Of a stretch of DNA of 64,000 bases, positions 10,934 to 21,226 are shown in pieces (positions within the stretch are counted from its first letter, which is position 1; each line of letters opens with the position of its first letter). The notes beneath the pieces were generated by a model, which searched no databases, was not told where the DNA came from, and was given only the letters and a program-made list of their open reading frames with translations. The DNA is from Ostrinia nubilalis (lineage: Eukaryota; Arthropoda; Insecta; Lepidoptera; Crambidae), in contig NC_087111.1 of NCBI RefSeq assembly GCF_963855985.1, forward strand, positions 7,197,001 to 7,261,000, in the 5' to 3' direction. The position numbers and the translations under genes are program-made.

Positions 10934-12277
10934 AAGACGAAGGGTTCTGTATAATTAGTTTGTTTATCATCTCGATCGACCTATTCGCGATTGCGGGAAT
11001 GACATAGAGTTGATGTAGTGTGACAAGATATTTCACTGTGTCAATGAGTCCAAATTAAAATGGGTTTATTTTGGTATTTTGCAAATGAAAGAAAGCAAAT
11101 GTTTGAATGTATTTTTATAGTTCTGTAGATACGCAAACTAATAAGAAGGGTTAGCCTAATGCCCGTGTAATTTATGGAGACTATTCGCTTGAGCGTGCTA
11201 TTTTTATCCTTGAGTAGACGAACAGCTTGAGCGTATTACTCATACGCTCAAGCTAAAAATCTCAATCAGACCTGGCCTATGTTTCGATCTTCTCAAAATG
11301 ATTGTCTATGATCCACGTCTCTAATATTTTGTTCTATTTCAATTATGTTCTAATTGGCATAGTAGAGTCAACAAAAGTTAGAGCATTTGACACTAAAGTT
11401 CATTAAAAACAATATAAAGAAAAAAGGCGTCTCTAAATATAGCGTTTTATCATCTCTATGCAGTTCTTTCGCCAACTGCACAGCCTCACCCTTATCGGTC
11501 CATCATGATGTGTCTGATGAATGAATGCTTGTGATGCTAATATACTGATTGCGCATTAAAACTACTGCTCAAACTACCCTACAAATATGGTACAGCGCTA
11601 TTTTAGTTTGTAATTTGAAATTTAATTTTATACCTTATGCTAAGTAGAAATAAAACAGGTTTTACTTAGAGCGATTAATTTTGGTAACGGGTCATTCTTG
11701 TCGAGAAATTTTGGACTTTAAAATAGGTGGTAACAGAGTGTTTTTTCAGTTGAATTTTGCTTTATAATAGCCATAGCCTAGTACACGTGTGCCCTTATCT
11801 ATGATTAGTGAAATCTAAGCGTTTGTTAAGGATTGTTTAGGTAAATTGCTTGTGAATGATTTATTACTGAATGGGTAAGAAAAACGCTCGGTGTAAAGGA
11901 TTTTTTGGTATTGTTTGGCAGATTCTTATCGTTCTTTAGTTTTAACTTATAGTTAATGTCTATGAAACTCTAGGTTTAATTAAAAAACTTAATACATACC
12001 TATATGGTTAGAGAATTATAGATAGAGAGATAGTAGTAAGTAACACTGTTTTCGATTTTCAATTGAAATCGTAGTAGGTAATCTTCTGTCGTGTGGGTTG
12101 ATATTGGGTGATCTTGCAGTCACTGAAAAATCCAGTTAGGGAAAATTTTAACTTAAATTAAGAAAAAATTACAGAAAATCATCTATTTTTGTGCCAGAAA
12201 AAAGTAATACAACATAGTATTCGTACTAGTGATTTTATAATTTTTATTATGCTTACGGACAGATTTTGGAAAAGGAA
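10934..12277. other. Gene-free AT-rich stretch
   Basis: Apart from the hairpin at 11224 there is no supported gene or recognisable element. All open frames are short. Confidence 0.5.
11224..11254. repeat. 12-bp hairpin
   Basis: AGCTTGAGCGTA (11224-11235) pairs perfectly with TACGCTCAAGCT (11243-11254) around a 7-nt loop. The flanks show no poly-T, and its function is unknown. Confidence 0.45.
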
Positions 12278-12377
12278 TCGGTGAAACTGTCACCGAGACT
12301 ATGCATAATGACACCAGTAGGCCTGTCATAAATACGATAGTCCTCATCGGCTGACCAAATGGTCAGCCGATGAGGAC
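12278..12377. repeat. Two hairpins, one a perfect 18-bp stem
   Basis: TCGGTGA/TCACCGA forms a small stem at 12278-12296. At 12340-12357 GTCCTCATCGGCTGACCA pairs perfectly with 12360-12377 around only two bases (AA). A perfect 18-bp palindrome in otherwise drifting sequence suggests a young MITE core or recent snap-back event. Confidence 0.65.
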
Positions 12378-12839
12378 AAATGTAACGGCTACATTAGTTA
12401 TATTATAGTTTTTGTGCTCACGTTCTGTTTGCGTTACGGGGAATAAAGTCCTGCATCAATTAGGCCACGTTAATACGGTAGCACTCATTAATTAACTTTT
12501 AAACGCAATAAAAACATGACCAACAGACAAAAATGTTCCTTCTCGTCTATGGAAATAAGTCCAAGACTCCAATTACGACTAAAGCCCAAATCGGCGAATT
12601 AAGGCGCTGGAGTCGGCTGATGGCGCTATACATCACGCTATCTGATTCGAGCGGCGATTGATTTTCGGAAATCGCCTCCGAATGACCCTGCGATCAAGTG
12701 ATTTACACCGGGACACACGGGCAGGAAGGTTGGCGAGCGATGGGCTTGGCAGTTGTCATAATATCGCACATCCTTGAAATAACTTTACAAGTTTTTTTTA
12801 GAATAAAAGAATAAGTACCTATGCCATACGTAAGATACG

Positions 12840-12965
12840 GTAAGGTAAAAAAAAAAAAAAAAAAACCTTTATTCAACCAAGGTAACAACTTAGACAACAT
12901 TGCTAGTGGTCCCCAAACTAGGTAACACCTGTCTCTTGGGGACTGGAGTACGAGGCTTGAAGTTA
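12840..12965 (-). mobile_element. Possible retroelement 3' end with poly-A tract
   Basis: A run of about 19 A on the plus strand (12847 onward) is followed by CCTTTATTCAACC. On the minus strand this reads GGTTGAATAAAGG and then poly-T. The adjoining sequence 'CCCCAAACTAGGTAACACCT' with 'TCTTGGGGACTGGAGTACGA' reads like repeat sequence. The AATAAA lies close to the homopolymer, but the polarity is not conventional, so the call is weak. Confidence 0.35.
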
Positions 12966-13655
12966 AATGGCGATGGTATACCTATTATTACAATTTTTGG
13001 ATTTATTACACTTTGATACAATAGAAATTGTTTTATAACATTATAAGTTAATAAGTTTAGTTATCTTGATAAAATCCTTGGATGCTTTGGAGCTTTGGAT
13101 AAGTCTTGAAGAGAGTCACTCGGCCACACGTTTTTTTTAATGTATATCTGCTGTAGGTAGATAATATAATTTTGTAAGCGATTCTATCAATACATAACTC
13201 CTAGGTATTCAGGCAAATGAACCTTCCCTTCCTACCAATAAAAATCCCACTACACCAAGCTCAGTTAGTTTTCAACCAAGTTAGTGCTCACGTGGAGTGA
13301 TATTCTTTCGATACTGTGCAACAATAATCATGAAATTGTAAAGATGTGTTTGCCGAACTAGCTATCCGTGTGTCCAATTCCTTATCGCGCGTGGATCAGC
13401 GGGCCGATTGATCCGGTAATGACTTGATTATCTTATTAGCGCGGATTTATGCCGCGACTCGGCGGCGGATTCTTTTCTGGCCACTTTGTCGCCATTTTGC
13501 ATTTCCAAATTAAAGTAATAATAGCGCTTTTAATACCTTTTTGAGAGATTCGTTCGTACACTTTTGAATGAAATAATTTTTAGGATTGCTTGAGACCTTC
13601 AAATTCAAATGAATAAAAGAATATCTTTTATTAGGTGGGCTCTTTTCAGAGCACT

Positions 13656-13745
13656 TAAAGTTCATCATCATCATCATTTCAGCCATAGGACGACCACTGC
13701 TGAACATAGGCCTCCCCCAATGATTTCCACAATGGCCGGTTGACA
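13656..13745 (-). mobile_element. RTE LINE 3' end
   Basis: (CAT)n at 13664 is followed by 'AGCCATAGGACGACCACTGC', 'TGAACATAGGCCTCCCCCAA' and 'TGATTTCCACAATGGCCGG'. This is the minus-strand RTE tail, truncated after about 90 bp. Confidence 0.8.
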
Positions 13746-13893
13746 TCTGGAACTTACGCATCGCCGAATTACATAAAAATATGTTTGCTTTTGGTCTTCT
13801 AAATGGATTAATTAAATAAATAGGGGGTGGGAGGGGAGGTCCTTCAAGGACCGTCCTTGAGTAACTGTGGACGTTCTTGTAATGTGAAAATTT

Positions 13894-14005
13894 GGCTGAG
13901 TTGCACCACCTAACTTTGACCGTAACTATGCGGATAACCGGTGTTTTTTATGTTGTCAGTTTTTGACGTTTGTCAAAGTTTAAAGTAAAATGATGCAACC
14001 CAGCC
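13894..14005. repeat. GGCTGRGTTGCACC MITE, copy 3
   Basis: Starts GGCTGAGTTGCACCACCTAA, ends GATGCAACCCAGCC. A few bases are missing from the central 'GTATGGAGTTTGACAG' block. Confidence 0.85.
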
Positions 14006-14477
14006 TTAGATAATAATAAATTTAATAATATTAATAGCTTTATTTCTAAAAAGTAGTACAGACAAAACATTTTCAGCGGCTTCTGCACTAAGCTAACGCT
14101 TGTATTGCAGCTGCCAAATAACACAACGACAGAATAAAATGTATAGTCGTGCCGTAGCGTACCCCGTTGCTATTTCTTATAGATATTTAAAAATAATTTG
14201 TTTTTCTTGACAAAAGGCATGAAATGTAATGTTCTTCCTCGTCATTTTAGTTTTGAATTTGCAATGGCTACCAGCATTTACAAAAGTCTTTCATCTTTAG
14301 AGATGGTCTCTTTGAACGAGCAGTAAAGGTGGTCTAAATCAGCCTCCTCTTGGAGCTGTTATTAGCTGAAAATTACCAACCCCGTGCGTAATGTCGCCTG
14401 CAATAAAGAGGTGACATAGCTGTATAAACGCTGGATACGTCTTCCAAACGCCATTTCTAGGGTTCCGTACAAATAAA

Positions 14478-14568
14478 TGGAACCCTTAACTTTAACAAAG
14501 GTCAAAAGTCTGTCAAACTCACGATTATTGTCATGGATAAATAAAATAAGGTGGTGCAACTCATCCTT
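14478..14568. repeat. GGCTGRGTTGCACC MITE, decayed copy 4
   Basis: The core 'AAAAGTCTGTCAAACTC' and right end AAGGTGGTGCAACTCATCCT are kept. The left terminus is degraded to GGAACCCTTAACTTTAAC. Confidence 0.65.
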
Positions 14569-14804
14569 ACAGGATGACTTTGTTGACCCTTACCAAATTG
14601 TCCAAGACCCTTTACTTCGGGAACGCTTGGAGGAAAAAAATCCAAAACCCGTAGTTACTTTACATAAAAATACTTGATTGCATGAACAAACTAAAGATAG
14701 ATAGATAGTTGTGTTTCGGCAGTGGGGGTTAACATAGCTTCTCCGTTGTGGATTTTAAGAAACCTTGTTTCAATCAAAAGTCGATTGCTTTTTGAATAAA
14801 TGCC

Positions 14805-14915
14805 TCCCCCAAGGACTTCCAAACGGCAGGTCCTGTGGTGCCCGCATACAGTTTCCCGGCTCCTTCACTAGATCATCGGTCCACCAAATGAGAGGCCGTA
14901 GGCTTTAATGAGACT
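14805..14915 (-). mobile_element. Degraded RTE LINE 3' fragment
   Basis: 'GCCTCCCCCAAGGACTTCCA' and 'CATCGGTCCACC' keep the spacing of the RTE C-terminal coding tail on the minus strand. The intervening sequence is strongly diverged, so this is an old or different subfamily copy. Confidence 0.5.
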
Positions 14916-15532
14916 TCATAATAATAACAACGTCAAGCGTCAACTTATTCTTCTTTTTACAACATCGTGACTAGTAAGTTAGTGTTACCAGTTCTCGTCC
15001 AGACCCTGTATGGGTGCGATAATATTATTGCTCCAACGCTAATACTTCGACTTAGCCTATTTTAAACTGTCGCGTTCCATTTCAATTAAAATAGTAAGAC
15101 ATGGGTCTTAACGTCAAGCCGTGAGTACATAATGTAACTCATTAATAAATGTCGCGTTAAGACCCGTGTCTTACCTACTATTTTAATTCGAATCAGCCTG
15201 TATTCTAAAATTCTAAATTAAATAAGGAAATGAAAGACTTTTTTTTCCATTGCCACTTCAATTCCCCACATAATCATGGTCCTCGTAAACGGTGGGCGGA
15301 CTTACCCCCGGGACCGGAGGCCCCCCCGGTCCCCCTCGGCCTTAATTACCGGGCTTTTATAGTTTTAATGAGTTCATTTTGGAGCCGGCCTAACAAGCGG
15401 CGTAATACCTATTTAAACCAATTTTGAAATTAATATCGAAGTGATGTCGCGTGCGCTTGTCGATAATTTTGGTAATTGGCTAGTTTATTACTTTTTTGTT
15501 GCTTAATAAATCAAGTTAATTTATAAGATCAC

Positions 15533-15712
15533 TAGCTTTTGCCCGCGGCTTCACCCGCGTGAAATTTAGTTTGTCACATATCGTCATAAATTATAACCTA
15601 TTGTTACTCTGGGCTATAAACAATAATACTGTAAAGTTTCATCAAAATCCGTTAAGCAGTTTTTGCGTGAAAGATTACCAGACATCTAAAACATCCATAC
15701 AAACTTTCGCAC
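15533..15712 (-). mobile_element. Helitron-like 3' end
   Basis: On the minus strand the piece ends CCGCGGGCAAAAGCTAG followed by T, with a GC-rich hairpin-forming stretch just before. The interior holds the widespread lepidopteran phrase 'ATCAAAATCCGTTAAGCAGT'. The 5' end is not resolved and may have been lost where the next element begins at 15716. Confidence 0.5.
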
Positions 15713-15715
15713 TTA

Positions 15716-16648
15716 AGGGAGAGTCCGCTAATTTGGACCAGTTTTTTTCAATCCCATTTTACACATAGTTTTCTTTTGTTTTTGCTAATGTCCATGGTAT
15801 GTAATAAAAGATACATTATTCAACTTACTGTTTCATAAGTATTAATTAACATGGTTGTTGTATATTTAGCACAAATCAACAAAGTACGAGTTCAGAGCTT
15901 CGGTCCAATTTAGCCAACCGGTTCGATAATTTGTACCACAGGGTTACTAAATTGGATTTCAATAAATTTCAAGCCTTTAAAAAAGCTATGGCAAAATATT
16001 ATACGATACATTCTTAACAAATTAGGAAACGAAGAGGAACAGTAGTTAATAATATAGAAAATCGATATTGTTTTACACGTTATCACGATTTTGAGTACAA
16101 GTTTTGTAATTCCAATTATCGTAACGCACACTTGTACCTAATCTACTTTGCCAGTCTTTTGCTTTCATTTATTGTTAGTCAAACATAACTACGCTATTAT
16201 AACTTCAAAATATGATTTACTAAAAAAAAATTCAAAATCCTTTGGTAAAGTTCCATACAACTTGATGTGGTACAAATTAGCCGACTAGGTGATAGTGCTT
16301 TTAAAAAATCGGTAAAAAATATAGCTTATAAATACCGAAAAATGTTTCAAATAATTGTAATCCACACTAATTTACGCTTCTAAATAATATATTAGAAACA
16401 ACCTGTGATTAAATTTAACAAAATTACAATCTAAACATGTATTGTCAAAAGTTACTTGAAAACAATGAAAATATACTTTTCAAAATAAAACACACGTGTT
16501 TGTTGTCACGGCAAAAACCACATGGCCGATATTAATTGTTTTTAGTTGTGTATCGCTGAGTGTTGCAATTACAGACATTCAATAAATACTTTACGAAATA
16601 TGAGGGTGGTACAATTTACCCGGCGGTACAATATACCGAACTCTCCCC
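15716..16648. mobile_element. 933-bp TIR element with TA target (pogo-like architecture)
   Basis: The left end AGGGAGAGTCCGCTAATTTG and the reverse complement of the right end GGGGAGAGTTCGGTATATTG match at 18 of 24 positions, and TA flanks both sides (15714-15715, 16649-16650). TIR-like blocks recur inside: 'GGTCCAATTTAGCCAACCGG' at about 15902, 'ATAATTTGTACCAC' at about 15926, 'GTGGTACAAATTAGCCG' at about 16268 and 'GTGGTACAATTTACCCGG' at about 16606. No transposase frame survives. The layout, with GGGGA-type ends, TA target and repeated internal modules, resembles the element at 33762. Confidence 0.6.
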
Positions 16649-16887
16649 TATAAGACATATTTATTACTTAAAAAAAAATCAAATCAAATAAATTTATTTG
16701 CTTAAAACATGGTGATATACATATATGTGGATAGATAATAATAAGAACTGTGCTCATGTTTTACCTTACTATAAATGGCATGCAAATATTTACAATTTAA
16801 TAATAATGTTAATGATGAAGATTAATTATTAATGTCAAAAAAAAATACAATTTCCAATTAAAATAATATGATGTCAAAAATAATTAG

Positions 16888-19824
16888 TCAAAATTTCTTA
16901 TTACAATGTCTCATATTAAGAAAGTCCTTTACCCTATAAAAATTCATGTCACTTAGCCATATTATAAGCGACCTTTTGAATCTTGCATTTGGTAGGTTTT
17001 TGATATGGTTCGGGATACAATTGTATATCTTAACACACATGGCATCACACTGATCAAGATAATGTTTAAGTTTAGGTAAGTTATCATATACTAGATGACT
17101 AGGATCTCTAACATTGAAGTTTACAACATCTTTTCGCTTTTTAAATAAATTAATATTATTTCTCACAAACAAAGCTACCTCAAGGATGTACAGACAAGGT
17201 AGGGGCAATATTTGTAGCTTTCTAAAGACAGGCTCACAGGATTGACGAGGGGACATACCACAAATTGCCCTTACGCATTTTTTTTGCGCTTTAAATAATA
17301 AATTCATGTCAGTAGAATTTCCCCAAACCAAAAGTCCATACCTCAGAATTGAGCCGACATATCCATGATATGCTGCAAGACAAGCATTCAAGGTAGATGT
17401 GTAGCGCAGTCTTCTCAGAACAAATACATAACGGTTTAATTTATCCCGTAATGCTCCTATTTGTTGCTTCCAGCCACAGTTATCATCTATGATAACGCCC
17501 AAAAATTTAGTACTATCTGCTTCTTGAATGTCTATATCATTATAATGTATATTAAGTTTTTGTTTAGTCTGTCTATTTGTCCCAAATTGTATAAAATTAG
17601 TTTTGTTTAAATTTACTGTTAAATTGTTATCATTTAGCCATGTTATTATTTTGTCAATTGTACCATTTATGTCAGTTTCATGTTCCTCAGACTTTTTTGT
17701 GGACGGGATTACTACCGAAACATCATCTGCAAAAAGTGTACATCTATGATTTGTTACATCAGGAAGGTCGTTTATGTAAAGTATAAAAAGTAGAGGTCCC
17801 AAAACACTACCTTGCGGAACACCGCATGCATTCTCTAAAAACTGTGATCTATTATTTATTACAATGTTATTTTTATCTAAGCTAGTGATTTCAACTGCCT
17901 GCTTTCTATTCCGCAAGTAAGATTCCAACCAACTTCGAGCCAAACCCCGCACTCCCATGTTTTCCAATTTAAGTAGCAGTAGGTCGTGGGAAACAAAATC
18001 AAAAGCTCGTGTCATATCAAAAAATACCGTTGTTGTGGGTATTCCAGCATTTATATTCCTGTTTATTTCACGCAACAGATGAAACATGGCAAGAGTTGTA
18101 GACCTATTTGCCTGGAATCCAAATTGCTCATTCTTTAGTATGCCAAATTTGGAGATATAGCTAAGCAATCTGACTTTCATGGCCTTCTCGAAGATTTTTG
18201 ACAAAACCGGCACTAGTGTTATAGGACGATAGTTTTCTAGCAATGATTTTTCTCCTTTTTTATAAATAGGCCTAACAATCGACAATTTTAACAATTCAGG
18301 AAAGCAACCAGTCTCAAAAGATAAATTTATCAGATGAGTGAGTGGCATAGCAAGTTCATCGTTGCAATGTTTAATTACTTTTGTAGAGATTCCATCATAA
18401 CCAGTTGCATTTGTATTACTAAGAGATTTGATTATAGTTTTTATTTCGCTAACTGTGTATGGTTCCAGGAATATACTATTATTTAAACGAATTTTATTTG
18501 TGTTTTTAAGTGTCTTCTTTTCATTTGTTAATTTTATTAAGTAATTGTTAAACTCATCGGCTATTCGAATTGGATTTTTAATTGTTTTGTTATTTATTGT
18601 TATATTGTCAATTATAATGTCATTTGATAATTGGTTAGTTTCATTTTTAATAATTTTCCATGTTATTTTACATTTGTTTTTAGCTTTATTTATTAGCTTC
18701 TGATTGTATATTTTTTGAGACAGACTAAAGCATTTACGAAGCAGTTTTGAATAGATTCTATATTGTTGCTTTTTGTTTGTTGATTTAGATTTATAGTATT
18801 CATATCTTAATTTTCTTTTAGTTTGGCAACTTTTTCTTAGTCCTTTAGTTATCCAAGATGGTTTTTTATATTTGCAGATTAATTTAACTTTTTTCATTGG
18901 AAAACTTAAATCATACATGGTTTTCAGAATGCCATGAAATGATAGCATTGCTTTATCCATATCAGTCATATTTACAATATCAGAGAATGATAAACATTTC
19001 AAGTGATCTCTAAATTTATTTAAATTTTCAAAACTATAGTCTCTCATATTTATATAACATAAGACTGGTTTTTCGTGCTTATATTGTACTGGTATATGTA
19101 ACATTTGTGATGTATTATGGTCAGATAGATACAAATGATGTAATTCAGCAAAGGCGTCGTCAATATTGCTAATTAAGTGGTCAATACAGGATTTTAGCCT
19201 GGTTGGTTCAGTTATGTGTAATGTCAAATTATAATTTTTAACTATGTCGATAAGATATTTAGTACTATTTGATAATTTACAAGTATCGATATTTAAATCT
19301 CCGGCTAGTATTATCTTGGTCCTAGGATTTTTAATATATTTATGTAAAATGTCATCTAAGCATACCAAAAAAGAATTTACGTTTGAGTCTGGGGTTCTAT
19401 ATAAACAAATAATATAAATATTGTATCCTAAAAGTTTAATACCACAACACTCAAAGGTTTTATCTTGTGATATTTGTTTGATATCAGTTATCTCATTAAA
19501 CTTAAGTCCCTTTCTAATCATTATACACACACCTCCTCTATTTTTACCACTTTTCCTACAATACGCCGATGCAATGTTATAACCAGTTAGGTTTAAACAG
19601 CTTTCACTGCCAACCCTCACAAAAGTTTCAGAGAAGCACATAATGTCAGGTTTTTTGCCTGTTTCATTCAACTCTGTTAAAGCTACTTCTAATATATCCC
19701 GCTTTGAGAAAAATCCCGCAATGTTCTGATGTAGCAATTTAAGAAAGGAATGTCCGTTAGTCTCGAAAAAAATTCTCAACCCTTTTTTCTCCCTCTGTGG
19801 ATGGACTCTTGTTTCGGTTGTCAA
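16888..19824 (-). CDS. LINE ORF2: APE endonuclease and reverse transcriptase
   Basis: A 978-residue enzyme for target-primed reverse transcription: it nicks chromosomal DNA and copies its own RNA from the nick. Residues about 25-245 form the AP-endonuclease-like domain, with N34 (LHQN), E66 (CFSET), GDLNID at 175-180, IDHL at 214-217 and the closing LSDH at 233-236. The reverse transcriptase spans about 505-785, with NYRPI 531, NEQFGF 565-570, the catalytic aspartate in FFDMTRAFD (D603), GVPQGSVLGP 668-677 and FADD 698-701 where many families have YADD. LGVIID follows at 775, and a C-terminal region of about 190 residues contains YHGYVGSILRYG. The length is normal for the family and all catalytic residues are present. 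The start at 19824 lies within the end of ORF1, so ORF2 may be translated by reinitiation or from an internal site. The first 20-25 residues are not conserved, so the exact start is uncertain. Confidence 0.95.
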   Translation of the reverse strand: MTTETRVHPQREKKGLRIFFETNGHSFLKLLHQNIAGFFSKRDILEVALTELNETGKKPDIMCFSETFVRVGSESCLNLTGYNIASAYCRKSGKNRGGVCIMIRKGLKFNEITDIKQISQDKTFECCGIKLLGYNIYIICLYRTPDSNVNSFLVCLDDILHKYIKNPRTKIILAGDLNIDTCKLSNSTKYLIDIVKNYNLTLHITEPTRLKSCIDHLISNIDDAFAELHHLYLSDHNTSQMLHIPVQYKHEKPVLCYINMRDYSFENLNKFRDHLKCLSFSDIVNMTDMDKAMLSFHGILKTMYDLSFPMKKVKLICKYKKPSWITKGLRKSCQTKRKLRYEYYKSKSTNKKQQYRIYSKLLRKCFSLSQKIYNQKLINKAKNKCKITWKIIKNETNQLSNDIIIDNITINNKTIKNPIRIADEFNNYLIKLTNEKKTLKNTNKIRLNNSIFLEPYTVSEIKTIIKSLSNTNATGYDGISTKVIKHCNDELAMPLTHLINLSFETGCFPELLKLSIVRPIYKKGEKSLLENYRPITLVPVLSKIFEKAMKVRLLSYISKFGILKNEQFGFQANRSTTLAMFHLLREINRNINAGIPTTTVFFDMTRAFDFVSHDLLLLKLENMGVRGLARSWLESYLRNRKQAVEITSLDKNNIVINNRSQFLENACGVPQGSVLGPLLFILYINDLPDVTNHRCTLFADDVSVVIPSTKKSEEHETDINGTIDKIITWLNDNNLTVNLNKTNFIQFGTNRQTKQKLNIHYNDIDIQEADSTKFLGVIIDDNCGWKQQIGALRDKLNRYVFVLRRLRYTSTLNACLAAYHGYVGSILRYGLLVWGNSTDMNLLFKAQKKCVRAICGMSPRQSCEPVFRKLQILPLPCLYILEVALFVRNNINLFKKRKDVVNFNVRDPSHLVYDNLPKLKHYLDQCDAMCVKIYNCIPNHIKNLPNARFKRSLIIWLSDMNFYRVKDFLNMRHCNKKF

Positions 19825-21226
19825 GATATATATAATTGTCTAGCATATTATATTTGGAAATTTTAGCTATCAATACATTCAGATCAGTAAAAATAGTTTT
19901 GTAACAGTGATTCTTTAAGATGCCCTGTGATCCAGTGAACATATCAGAAGTATATTTTAGGTGTCTATTTGAGTCTAAAATGTAAGCATATTCATATTTC
20001 GTATTATCTAAGAACAGTAACCTATTAAACATCTCAATTCGCTGATTGAACAAATTCATATGTTCTGAGTATCTAAAAGTAGGCAGACAAATAATGATGT
20101 TTGTATGATTAAATTTTTGTAATGTCATTCTTATAAAATTAATAATGTCATGATAATTGCGAGTTCTATAGAAATCTGCATCTCCTATAAATATTATACA
20201 ATAGTCACGAAGAGTAAAATCGACTAACTTAGTATCTAATCCTTTTAATAACTGTTTTATGTCAACACCTAAACTTCTGTAATGGCATAATTCTGTATGA
20301 TCAATCATGTTTAATGCATTTTGTAAGATTTTCCCTCGCGTATAACTACTCAATAAGCACAGCTTCCTCGCCTCGTTTGGGAGTTGTTCGTCAGTGTTGT
20401 CTTGAAAACACTCCTGAAGACTTGTTGTTGCTGTTGTGATTTCTTGAAGTGATTCATGTAATTCATCCGCTTCATTCTGAACAAATTCCTTCCGCTTGCT
20501 GCTGTCCTTCAGTTTATTTGTGGACTTGTGTCTTTTTTTCAAGCTGCTTATATTTTTACACTGTGGTGATGTTGTTGTACATAATTGTTTCAAATTTTCT
20601 ATGCTTAGCTTGTAATCAGTAATTTGTTTCTTTAAAGCTGAGTTTTCCAGTAATAACTCCTCAATATGACTGTTTGCACTATCCAATTTAATTTGCAGTT
20701 CTGTATTTTTGTCTTCCATTTCCTTCAAATCTTCCCTCAAATTAATTGTTATTTCCGGGCAGCTTCTATTTTGCCTTTCTGGCTGCGATACCATGGATTC
20801 CTCTTCTTCAATCTCCGATTCAGCAGGTTCAGAAAGTGACTCAAAACTGTTTTGAACAGGTACATTAAAAATGCTCTCGTCACTTTTATGTGGAGTTGAG
20901 TTCGTTAAACCAGAGGATGACGGGCTCAAGATGTTGGGCAATAGTTGTGCCTTGCCTGGTTTCGTCTTGGAGCAAATTGATGGCTTCACCGTAGATTTTT
21001 TATTTTTCTTCTTCAGGCATGTATTGCACTTCCATTGTGTTTTCTTTTCGCTAGTCATTAATTGGTACAATTTTTCTGACATCCCTGCACAATCAAAATC
21101 ATACCTTTTTTGGCATAAGTTACACAAAATAGTGCCTCTTAGTTCGACTATAGATTTACATTTGTCACAGATAATTTTTGATGTTTTTTGGGTCCTTTTC
21201 ATTCGTTGCGTCATATTTGTTGCCAT
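19757..21226 (-). CDS. LINE ORF1: PHD-like finger, coiled coil, SGNH-like domain
   Basis: A 489-residue presumed RNA-binding/assembly protein of the retrotransposon. An N-terminal PHD-type finger uses C20, C23, C35, C38, C46, C67 and C70 with a tryptophan at 65, two residues before C67. The position normally holding the zinc-binding histidine (CxxCx4HxxC) is D43. Residues about 80-155 are polar, serine-rich and acidic. Heptad-like residues 160-215 (LREDLKEMEDKNTELQ, then ELLLENSALKKQITDY) predict a coiled coil. Residues about 290-475 look like the SGNH/esterase-like domain of CR1-group ORF1s: DYCIIFIGDADFYR, NIIICLPTFRYSEHMNLFNQ, and DMFTGSQGILKNH where a DxxH catalytic pair would be expected. 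The active-site residues seem lost, suggesting a structural role. It precedes and overlaps ORF2 by 68 nt. Confidence 0.88.
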   Translation of the reverse strand: MATNMTQRMKRTQKTSKIICDKCKSIVELRGTILCNLCQKRYDFDCAGMSEKLYQLMTSEKKTQWKCNTCLKKKNKKSTVKPSICSKTKPGKAQLLPNILSPSSSGLTNSTPHKSDESIFNVPVQNSFESLSEPAESEIEEEESMVSQPERQNRSCPEITINLREDLKEMEDKNTELQIKLDSANSHIEELLLENSALKKQITDYKLSIENLKQLCTTTSPQCKNISSLKKRHKSTNKLKDSSKRKEFVQNEADELHESLQEITTATTSLQECFQDNTDEQLPNEARKLCLLSSYTRGKILQNALNMIDHTELCHYRSLGVDIKQLLKGLDTKLVDFTLRDYCIIFIGDADFYRTRNYHDIINFIRMTLQKFNHTNIIICLPTFRYSEHMNLFNQRIEMFNRLLFLDNTKYEYAYILDSNRHLKYTSDMFTGSQGILKNHCYKTIFTDLNVLIAKISKYNMLDNYIYLDNRNKSPSTEGEKRVENFFRD

